Made by a program: the position numbers and the translations under genes. Shown here in pieces: positions 23,601 through 35,600 of a stretch of 64,000 nucleotides of DNA. Source of the DNA: Macquaria australasica (lineage: Eukaryota; Chordata; Actinopteri; Centrarchiformes; Percichthyidae). Every line of letters starts with the position of its first letter. Positions within the stretch are counted from its first letter, which is position 1. The DNA is taken from contig SEMN01001221.1 in assembly GCA_005408345.1 (NCBI GenBank), positions 19,149 through 83,148 on the forward strand, read 5' to 3'. Under the pieces are notes generated by a model. That model made no database searches and was not told the origin of the DNA. It was given only the letters and a program-made list of their open reading frames with translations.

Positions 23601-26600
23601 CCAGCAGAGCGGCATACTTTACCAACGAAGAGCAAACTATAATATTAGAGAAATACAAAGAAGTTAAACACATCATCCAGGCTAAAAGCAACACAGCTGC
23701 TGAATGCAGGAAGGACAGCTGGTAAAAAACACCAGACTGTGTGAATGCGTAACGTTAAATTAACAGGCTTATGATATCACTGCCTCATCATTAGGGCACG
23801 AGTAGATCTGACTATAGCCTACTTACATTTGGGTATTTCATTAAATTAATGTGTTGCTTAGATGTATTATGGCGTGTATATTACAATTTTAGCCTGATTC
23901 TTTCTGGTGGTGAAAAGCAAATAAAAAATAAATATAAAAACATAATTCAAAGCGGTAATTAGGCTTACTTTCATATCTTATAAGTATAAAAAGTACAAGG
24001 CTTTAGTGTTTCAATTAGTCTCTGTTGTAGGATGATATTGGTATACAAAAGCACAATGAAATGGTTTTGACAAGAAGGTGACATGTAAGTCAGTCCCTCT
24101 GACGAGAAACTATCTCTCATATAAAAACAGCCCCTCTCACGATCTGCGCACCGAGCTCAACGGGATCTTCTATTGATGATGCCATTTTCCAAGACGATTG
24201 GTCAGTAGGCGTTGGTTTTTGTATGTGTTGATCTGTCATCTCAAACATAACTTGCTCTGGAGCAGGTTAGGTGTGCAGCATAAGTTAACATGGCAGTTTA
24301 CCCCAGTAATAAGTGAACCACTGTCGTAACACTGAAACCCAGAGTTAAACCTGAAGTTACCTTGCTAACACCAAATCCTGCTTCATAGTACAGGTCTCTG
24401 GTAACACTCACCACACACACCAGGTAGACCAGGTAACACTGTACACACACCAGGTAGACCAGGTAACACTCACCACACACCAGAGGCCTGTAGCAGGATT
24501 TGGGGTTAGCGGGGTTAGTGTTAACTCTTTTTATATAAGAGATATAGTTTCTGACTCATCTGTGTCAGCTTCTTACAAACATTGTGCTTCAGTATCCTGA
24601 TATCAGTCTCCAACAGAGACTGAAGCACTAAAACCTTGTACTTGCTGTAATTATAAGGCTGTTTTTACACAGAATCAGGCATTGCGGTGATTCGCCACAG
24701 GGTTGTGCAGCGGTGTGGGAGTGTCTGAATATGGCCATAATCCCAGCTTGAAGACTGATACAAGCCAAGCGACTGCACGGAGGTTAACGTCTTTGTGCTC
24801 CCTCGTGGCAGGACTGAACAGCTGAATGTACAGTAATCACGGAGCTGATCTCTCTTCCGTCTTCACAGTTGCTCGGTAAACGGATCCACTATATATACAG
24901 ATCCACTGCAAACAAACAGCAGCTACGTGTTAGCGTGATAACCTCGACAACCCAGCTGTGTTCTAATGTTAACTTAAAGCTATCCGTACTAGCTAGGCTC
25001 CTTACATGCTAAGGGCACCAAAAGTAGGGGGTCCAAGGGACCATCTTATTTGGGTAAAAAGACGATTCACTCATACCCTTTCACTCTAAGACATTAGGTC
25101 AAATAAAGCAGGCAAACATTTACCTTTCAATCCAATCATAGAGGACATCATCACTCCAATCAGATGCATATAGTGTTCAATGCAACCAATAAAATGGTTT
25201 CAATGCTTCACCGACGGGTCCGGGCGGCACGGTGGTGCAGTGGTTAGCACTGTCGCCTCACAGCAAGAGGGTTCTGGGTTCGCACCCGCCGGCCGGCTGG
25301 GGCCCTTCTGTGTGGAGTTTGCATGTTCTCCCCGTGTCCGCGTGGGTTCTCTCCGGGCACTCCGGCTTCCTCCCACCATCCAAAGACATGCAGGTTAGTT
25401 AATTGGTGATTCTAAATTGTCCGTAGGTGTGACTGTGAGTGTGAATGTTTGTCTGTCTCTATGTGTCAGCCCTGTGATTGACTGGCGACCAGTCCTGGGT
25501 GTACCCCGCCTCTCGCCCAATGTCAGCTGGGATTGGCTCCAGCCCCCCCGCGACCCTCTAAGAGGATAAGCGGTATAGAAAATGGATGGATGGATAATTT
25601 TAAATAGTAAAACAAATCACCAGTCATCACTGAACACATGTTCATGTGGCAGCTCACTGTTTGAATTCATTTGAACTTGACTTTTTAAAACCGTGACAGC
25701 CTTGTTTTCAGCTGGTCTCTGTATTTCTGGTTCTGTCCTCAGCTGGTCTCTCTGACAGAGGCAAAGCTGCTGCTGAACGAGGATGACTACCTGTTGAAGT
25801 CCGTGTACGATTACTGGGTGAGGAAGAGGAAGAATTGTCGGGGTCCGTCGCTGGTTCCTCACATCAAACAGGAGAAAAGAGACGGATCCACCAACAACGA
25901 CGCCTACGTGGCCTTCAGACGGAGAACTGAGAAGATGCAGACCAGGAAGGTCAGTCCTCCTCTCAGTCTGCATTGTGGTTTATATTTTAACCTGCTGATT
26001 ATCTCCTTGATTCATAAATAATATTTTTTTCTATAAAATCTTAGAAAACGGTCTTCTACAGAAGAAAATGTTAATGTCATGGCGGACGGAGTAGTGGGCA
26101 GGATGTTAGAATGACTGACATCGCCACCACAAAGAGGTTTTTCTAAGAAATCAATCTGAAAATCAACAACTGCTAATAATTGATATGACTAATACATTAG
26201 TGCCGTGAAACACAGGAAAGTTCTTAGTGAATTACAGACCATGCTTCTCGTCACTCAATAGTTTTGTTGTCAGATTTAAACATAGCAAGTAAAAAAACCT
26301 CTGGAATCAGCCTGAAAATAGAACAATATAATTCCCCACTCGCCCCTGTGGGCGGTCTATTCCTCCAGTGTTCCGATTACCACGGGGACCACTGTTGCCT
26401 TCACTTTACACATCTTTTCTCGCTCCTCTTTCAGCCCTTGGTATTTCTCGAGCTTCTCGTGTTCCTTCTTCCTGATGTTGCCGTCGCTTGGGATTGCTAC
26501 GTCTATCACTACTGCCTTCTTCTGTTGTTTGTCCACCACACTTAGATCTTAGCTTGGTCATTCTCAACCACCTTCGGAGGTGTGTCCCATCTTGACCGTG

Positions 26601-29600
26601 GGACTTCCAGCCCATACTCGGCACAGATGTTCCTGTACACTTTGCCAGCTACTTGGTTATGGCGTTCCATGTACGCCCTGCCTGCTTGCATCTTACACCC
26701 CGCTGTTATGTGCTGGATTGTCTCAAGGGCATCTTTGCACAGTCTACACCTGGCGTCCTGCCTGGTGTGGTAGATCTCGGCCTCTATCGATCTTGTGCTA
26801 AGAGCCTGTTCCTGTGCTGCCATGATTAGTGCCTCTGTGCTGTCTTTCAGTCCAGCCTTTTCCAGCCACTGGTAGGATTTCTCGATATCAGCCACTTCTT
26901 CTATCTGCCGGTGGTGCATACCGTGCAGGGGTTTGTCCTCCCATGATGGTTCCTCGTGCTCTCCTTCCTCATCCGGCTTCTGCTGCCTGAGGTACTCACT
27001 AAGCATCTCATCACTTGGAGCCATCTTCCTGATGTACTCATGGATCTTTGTTGTTTCATCCTGGATAGTGGTTCTGACGCTCACTAGTCCTCGGCCTCCT
27101 TCCTTCCGCTTAGTGTACAGTCTCAGGGTGCTGGACTTGGGGTGAAATCCTCCATGCATTGTGAGGAGCTTCCTGGTCTTTATATCAGTGGCATCAATCC
27201 TCCTCTTTTGGCCAGCTTATTATGCCAGCGGGATATCTGATGATGGGCAGGGTGTAGGTGTTCAGTTTACTCTTCAGGACTTGCCTTACTCTGTGGAGGT
27301 ATTTGGCTGTGGCTGACCTTCTTGCGGCCTCTTCATGGTTGCCATTTGTTTGCGGGATCCCACGGTACTTGTAGCTGTCCTCCACATCTGCTATGTTGCC
27401 TTCTGGTAGTCTGATCCCTTCAGTTCTGACTACCTTCCCTCTCTTGGAGACCATCCGGCCACACTTGTCTAGTCCGAATGACATTCCAATGTCATCGCTG
27501 TAGATCCTGGTGGTGTGGATTAGTGAGTCGATGTCTTGCTCACTCCTGGCATACAGCTTGACGTCATCCATGTAGAGAAGGTGACTGATGGTTGCTCCAT
27601 TCCGTAGCAGGTATCCGTAGCCACTCTTCGCGATGATCTGGCTAAGAGGGTTCAGGCCTATGCAGAACAGCAGTGGGGATAGTGCATCACCTTGGTATAT
27701 GCTGCACTTGATGGTCACTTGTGCAATTGACTTTGAGTTGGCCTCCAGAGTTGTCTTCTACAGCCCCATTGAGTTCTTGATGAAGGTTCTTATTGTCCTG
27801 TTGATGTTGTATATTTCCAAGCATTCCAGAATCCATGTGTGTGGCATTGAGTCGTAGGCTTTCTTGTAATCAATCCAGGCGGTGCACAGATTGGTCTGTC
27901 TGGTCTTACAGTCTCGAGTGACTGCTCTGTCTACCAGCAGCTGGTGCTTGGCTCCCCTGGTATCGCTACCAATTTCTTTCTGGGCCCTGCTCATGTATTG
28001 GGCCATGTGCCTATTCATCTTAGCCGCTACGATGCCTGACAGGAGCTTCCATGTTGTACAGAGGCAGGTTATTGGCCGGTAGTTAGATGGAATTGCACCC
28101 TTCTGGGGGTCCTTCATGATCAGGACCGTCCTCCCTTGGGTTAACCACTCTGGGTGGGTCCCATCCATCAGCAGTAGGTTCATCTGTGCTGCCAGGCGTT
28201 CATGGAGTGCAGTTAGTTTCTTGAGCCAGTAGGTGTGGATCATATCCGGGCCTGGTGCTGTCCAGCTCTTCATACCTGACACTCTTTCTTGGATGTCTGC
28301 CATTGTGATGATTACTGGATCCTGTTCAGGGAAGTTGCTGCGGTCTGCTCTCAGATCCACTAGCCACTGGGCATTGATGTTATGTGATGCCTCTTTCTCC
28401 CATATGCTTTTCCAGTATTGCTCAGTCTAAAGCCTTGGTGGGTCTGCTGTCATGTTATTACCCTGCCACTGAGAGTACACTTTGGATGGTTTGTGGAGAA
28501 CATTTTGTTTATTCTCCTAGCTTCTACTTCTCTGGTGTACCCCTTCAGGCAGGTGGCCAGGGCTGTGAGTCTTTGTTGGGCAGTCTCCAGGGCCTCAGGT
28601 ATGGGCAGCTTGTTGTACTTCTTAGGCAGCCCTTTCTTCATCCCACCTTTCTGTAGTTCTGATAGCTGGCTCACTTCCCTCCGTGTTGCCTTAATCCTGG
28701 CCTCCAGCCTCCTTCTCCATGGAGGATACTGCTCCTTATGGCTCTTATTCATCTTGCCAAGCATCTCAAGGATCACTGTTGAGAGCAGCTTCCGCTTGTG
28801 AATGTTGGAACACTGAGCTACTAGTTGTTTCTTAGTGTAGATGTTGGGTTTCGAAGAATCCATAGGTCCCACATCCGCTGCATATACCCCCGTTCACTGG
28901 GGTTACTTGTATAGTAGCATTCCAACAATTCCCTGTTCTCTGTTCTTGTCCACGAATGTCTTGTTCTTGTTCCAGTAGCCCACAGATTTAAACATAGCAA
29001 GTAAAAAAACCTCTGGAATCAGCCTGAAAATAGAACTCTACATATATATATATAACAATATGGATGGAAGTTAAAATCCCCCCGAAGTTCCAAAAACTCC
29101 CAAATTGCCAGAAAAATACAAAGGACTTCAGTGTTGTGTGTCTGATAGAAATGATATAAGAAGTAATGATAAACACTGAATCTGTCTGTATGCAGATGAT
29201 TCGCTCATCTGACTTCACTCATGGCTTTACTGTGGGTGGGTTAAGAGAAAAACCACTAATTCATTTTGTCAATTTAATATTTTTGGTGAGAGGCGCCTGT
29301 TTTCAGATTCTGTCTCTTGCCAAATGAGAGGACACCACAAATCACCTTCGTTCTACTTTGAGACTCCAGGAACCACAAGGAATCTTGCATTCCGGGAGCG
29401 CAGTGCTCTAGTGGGGTAATAGGGTACTATGAGCTCTTTAAGATATGATGGTGCCTGACCATTAAGGGCTTTGAAGGTGAGGAGAAGGATAATGCTAATA
29501 TTGGAGAAATATGATCACTTTTCCCAGTTCTTGTCAGTAAACGTGCCACAGCATTCTGGATCAGCTGGAGAGTCTTCAGGGACTTATTGGGGCAGCCTGA

Positions 29601-32600
29601 TAATAGAGAGTTGTAATAATCCAGCCTAGATGTAACAAATGCATGGACTAGTTTTTCTGCATCTTGTTGAGACAGGATGTGCCTGATTTTAGCAATGTTA
29701 TGTAGGTGAAAAAAGGCAGTCCTTGAAGTTTGTTTTATGTGGGAGTTAAAGGACATATCCTGATCAAAGATAACTCAGAGATTCCTTATGGTGGATCTGG
29801 AGGCCAGGGCAATGCTATCTAGAGGAACTATATCTTTAGATCAGGGGTTCCCAAACTTTTTCAACTCGAGACCCAAAAGAGAAATTTGGTTTCTCCCTGG
29901 AACCCAAACTTACAAAAATACATCATAAATTGCCATAACATCTACATTTAAAAACTACTAATTAAGAACACAACAAACCATGGATGCCAGGGTTGCCAAC
30001 TTTGGGTACCTGGCTGGAGTGAGATTTTGATTCCATGGCCCATGGGCTTAATCATGCATACGTGCACGCGCACTTTATCACATGCACATATGGACTCAGT
30101 TCACCATCAGGGTTTAAAAAAGTATGCACCATACACATGTGGTGAGAGTGGGACCTTCTATTGTAAGATTTGAGGATATAACCTGACTATGCCACCCTGG
30201 GAAATACTCACAATTTCACAATATTAGACACACACTAACCCTAAAACGGGCACACGGATTCATTCACTAATGAAAGTCAAAGACGTGTTGTTTCCACTAT
30301 CAAAACTACACTGTTTTATTGAATGTTCACAAGTAGCAAGAACCAGAAATAAACAAAAAAGAAACAAAAGAACACAAGAACCAATCCTACTCCAGACACA
30401 TAGCCAATACATGAGCACACACACACACATACCCATTTTTATCACACCGTGAGGACCAATGACAGACTGGTGTCTGATGGGATCCACCCTTTCTGAAGGT
30501 CCTACAGCTCTGATTTTAACACAAAACATCACAAAAATCACTTGAAACATCTAAAACTCACAGAAAAATTTTAAACCTGAATTTTGATCCTTTTGGGGAC
30601 CAAACCTGAATTCTGCCCCCCCTTGGGGACCGGAACTGTTCTGCCTATTTGCATACAATTACAGCACTGTTAAGACACTGTACAGCTCCTGATGCACATC
30701 TAGAGTGACTCTGATCGTCCAGAGTGGCAGATCAACTGATCAGATTTTCAATTTAAAACATAAATGTTGCCAGTAATGTGATTTGAGATGATAAATATGA
30801 TGCTTATCATTACTTCAGTCATATTGGTTCAACATGATGTTCATTCCCCAGGTACAGTGTTCTTTTGTAATTATATCATCCAGTGTCCCCTAACACTACC
30901 CAACATTTATACTGCTTTCAGCTGTCAAAAGTCAAGCAAGATCAATCATGGGTTGGTTGAGATCCATTGTAAATAAAGTTATTTTTAAACTGAAGGATGG
31001 TTTGTTGGTTGATTGATCAGCCTCAGTCTGGTCTTGGGACCTTCACTATGACATCAAATGTCTATTCAATCACAGATAATCGCGATTCTGTTCTAAACAT
31101 TAGTTTTATTGCACGTCCAACATTAAAGTGACATAAGTTGAACAGATGGACTCCAATTGTCCAACAATTAAAGTGCATTAGAACAGCAGGGAGCAGGAAC
31201 TGTTCTCTGTGCAAGGATCCATCTGACATGATGCAGAGACCCTGAATCAACACCTAAATATATTATTACACCTTTAAAAACAGGACATCTGTCTTTATGC
31301 TGGATTTTACCGCTTCAGAGTCTGTGTGTCAGGCTCATAAAATTTTTTAAACTTGATGGAAGAGACCCTAAAATCCAGTCAAAGAGTTGTGTTCGGTGTA
31401 GTGATGTATTCTAGTATTGATTTGGTGTGTCTGCCACACATTACATGGAAGCCTTTAAAAAAGTGCGTTTGTTTTTCTAGAATATTTGTGTAAACTTAAT
31501 TGAGCACTATGATTTTAAATCATATTTTTATCTCAGCAAATTGCACTGACTGGACATAACGCCACACAAACATGGTGTGATGAAATACAACAATTTTGAA
31601 CAAAACTAACAGTACTGCATTTTTCTGTGATTATTAAAAAACACTCTTCAGAGAATATTTAGATCTACAAACCCAAAAACACTCAGAAACAACAGGAAAC
31701 TGTTTTTCAAAACAAAACAGAAAAGATGCAGCCCCAGTGTAGAGGTAGAGGACATATTAACCTTTCAAAACAAAAGCCTGAGAAAATCTTAAGTACCGTC
31801 TTGCAATTTCACGCTGAACTGCTGTGATTCGATTCTTAACATAGTACTTAACAGCCGTCCAGGTTCTTGTCTTCAGCTCTTGTGGTGAGGCCTTGATGCA
31901 ATCCACACAGTCTGCTTTCCCGGGAACTTTCCCAGAGTCTATGAACACCTTTAGAGTCTTTTCCACTGCACGCACTTCTGAAGGTGTCCAACTCCTCCTC
32001 TTTGAGCTTTCTAAGACAGGAAGACAGAAAAAAAGACAATCAGATCCATAGACAAGGCTAGTGTCACTACAACTCATTCAACAGACTCAGATTCTAGGAA
32101 TGTCAAAGATTTCCATGACCAGCCAGCTTCATTAATTAATCATTTAATCATTTAATTAATTATTAATTAATAATTAAACTTTTTCTAAAGTTTCTGAAGT
32201 TAAGATGATAATTAAACAGTAGCAAGCACAGTATTTATGTGTGAGAAATACCTTCAGCATCATCACAGTCTGACTCGACATGCTGTGGCCTTCTTGGTGT
32301 AGAGGATGCTGTTAAAATAACAAACAATAATCAGTCCTTATCTTTTTTTATTTCTCAGTGTACATGAAAACAGGAAAGAATGGAGTGTGCATGGGTTTGT
32401 GGGATACCTAAGGGCGTGGTGTCCTCACCAGACTCAGAGGGAGGCATCCTTCTTTTTCCTCCTGAGGATCCTTTAACAAATCAGACAGTTATTAACTTAC
32501 TAAAGTTGTCTTAATGGTCTTTGAACACATTCCAATAATAAGGTGTGTCTCCCTCCACACCTCTCCATAAAGACATACAGCACCATGTCTGTGCTGCACA

Positions 32601-35600
32601 GGGCACTCACCCAGAAGAAAGACTTAAATGTAAAAATCACCTGAAGATGGACTGCTGAAAGATGAGTCCTTGTCTGTCTCCGTGTCTGAGACCTCACTGT
32701 CCACAGCTTCTAGCACTTGCTCTAAAAATCAGGTATCAAAAAGTGTGAAAAAACAAACATTTACTCTGAGATAAATATGAATATAAACTGAATATATGTC
32801 ATTACCATTAGGACTGATTTGGATTTGGTCCAGGCTCATTCCCTTGAAGTCTGACAGTCGTCCTTGTTCTAGCGCACACAGCACTTTGCTGATTTTAGCC
32901 AACTCAAGAGTTCCTTCAGGTAGTCTATAATACTGTCTAAGGACCCGAATGTCGTGGCCAAGAAAATTTGCCAGTACGTCCATCTCATGATCCTTCAGGT
33001 TCAGGACTGTTGACAGTGTGGAGATCTGCTTCCTCAGCTTGGTTGAGGAAAGAGTTTCAGGATGTTTGGCTCCACATTCCTTTGCAATCTGTCTGATGGC
33101 ATCTGATCCCCTCAGATGAGTCTCTGCTTCAGGTCTCGAGAAGAAAAAGGGATTTTCATCAAGAACGCCACAGGCCCTTCGATGTGCAACCAACGCTTCC
33201 ATTGAACTGAGCATGTCTGGTGTTAGAAGGATGGGAACTTTCCTGTTTCTCTTCCCCCTTATTTCAATGCGCTGAAAATGCTGACAAAGCTTTTGCTCCA
33301 ATAGAGAAAGTCCTTCTGCCAGATCAGAGTGTACTCCTGAGGTGTCTCTAAGGGTAAAAGCACTCAGTGGCATCTTTGACACCTCACCCTCTCTCCTGCG
33401 GTTGAACAAAATGACCTCACACAGAGTCAAAGTAGCAAGCTTGGACCAGTTTTTCTTATTTGGATCATTTTCAAGTGTTTTTTGGTACTCTTCCCTACAC
33501 TTATCAAGATGCATGTGCATCGTCTTCACATCTTCAGTGAAAGGGAGAAGATGGGGAGTGTTCCATTTAGCCTCTCTTAGAGTTTGTAAGGCTCGTGATG
33601 ACACACACACGTCCCACCTTTTCTCATACAAACTGCGGCTCTTCTGCACATTCTTCAGAAATCCCTCACTGTCAGACCCAGCCATCTGTGCCTCACACTC
33701 AAGAATATCTGCAATCTTCTTTAGACTGTGACCAAGCTTCAAAGCTAGTGAGGGAGTTTTATAGATGTTTTTGTCCTCATCGAAGCCAGCCACGTCTTTT
33801 ACCGCTTCGACCACAGAGTTGAAGTTGGAGGGTATATAAAAGTCCTCCATTTTTTGAAGTTTGCCAGACTTTCTTGAGTGGCAAATTAGTCTGCCTATTT
33901 CTCGCATTTTTTGTCTAATGTACTCATGTTTGGTTTTGTCATGTCCATGTTTTGTATACAAATGTTCTCCAAGTCTCAAAATACTTTTCTCCTCTTTGAT
34001 GATGACTGCGACTTCATCTTGGTGCATGGCATTCACAAGCTCCCAAACCTTTCTGCTGACTCCTGGGACTGGCTGTGCAAAGGCACACAGTGATTGGATC
34101 CGGCTTTTACCTGGCTTTTTCGTTGTACACTTTTGTGCAAGCTTGCACCTGGACATGTGCCTCCATAATGACTTTCTTTTAAGCAAAGCTTCACAGTTTA
34201 TGCAGTGCATGTAGTCACTTGCTTTCACTTGATCCCCAGATTGCTGGCTTGGGATCAGTGTTCCACAACCAGCTTTTAGAACCTCATTATTATGTGCCCT
34301 ATTTCCTTTGTTTCTAATCAGGTCCAAATGCAATTTCCGTTCTTTTGATTTCAATGGAAAATGTGTTGCTTGTGCCACAGCTGGTTCATTGCTGTGTTTG
34401 CGTATCAAGTGCCGTGCCATTTTATGGCAGTGCAGAGGACAGTACAGACAATAGTGTTTTTTTATTGTAAACTCGAGCACCATCTTTCTTTTTCTGGAGC
34501 TTCAAAACGGACACATTTCCTGGGTTTGTATCACTTGAGTGTCCACTCTCTGCTCTCCCATCATCCTGAGCAGACAACTTGCTGGACACAGTCTTCCTAC
34601 TGTAAGTCTTTTTTGACATCTTTTGTCTCTTCAGTTTCACTGGTGAAACCTTGCTTTTAAGATCACATGATCTGTCTGAACTGCTCTCATTTATTGAGTC
34701 TTTTGAGGGAAAGTAGTCATCCCCACTGCCCTCATTTATTGAGTCTGTTGGACAACATTCATCTCCACTGCTCTCAACGCAGCTCTTAGAGGCTTCTGGC
34801 TTAGCAGGTGTCTTGGAGAGTGATTCCAAATAGTCATAGGTGAGCTGAAAATATAAATATAACATGCAAAATTTTCTGCATAAACAATAACCAGGCATAA
34901 ATCTCTAACACTATCTATGAGCCCATTGTCAAACCTGACAGTCAAACTTTGAGTGTCATAGCGTTAAGTGTTACTGTCAGAGTATTAACAGATATGAGGT
35001 TAAATAGAGGATGATAGAAGAAAAACTACGTATGCAAACTTACAAATATGCTGTCAGTTCTTTCCAGTGGTGGAACTTCTGGGTCAACACTGACAGCAGA
35101 GCTTGAGCTTTCAGGTGTGCTATTCTCACCACTCGAGCTTGCTTCCTATGTTGGAAAAATAACAGTATAAATATCCATAATACAAATACAAATATGAAAC
35201 ATAACTAGTAACTTCCAGGACATTTGTGGAATGAGGACATATGTCCTCCAAAGCCACACCATTCCTACAAGCTGGTGCTGCTGTCTGCTCTTATGAAACC
35301 TTGTGGTGTACAGTGAAGCAACATGCTAACAACACAGCTGCTCATGTACTGCTGGGACCATGTTGATGATTTTTCTGAACTCACTTTGACATAAGCCTGC
35401 ACATTATGAGAAGAAGTTGCAGACAAGCAGATCTGGTGGTTGGTATTTCTATTATTATAGTTTCAGAAGCATAAGGTTTTGTTGTTAGTGCCAAAGTAAT
35501 GTGACAGGCTGCAGTCAGCCAGACTGAGTTTAATGACTGAGGGGCTGGCTGTACTGACCACATGACATACACAAAGCAGAAATCTGATTATTCCCTTATA

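Noticed and set aside
28418..28801. Plus-strand 127-codon open frame
   Set aside because: It is the antisense shadow of the LINE coding frame at 28872-28450.
33342..33731. Plus-strand 129-codon open frame
   Set aside because: It is antisense to the large exon of the recombinase-like gene and has no domain of its own.
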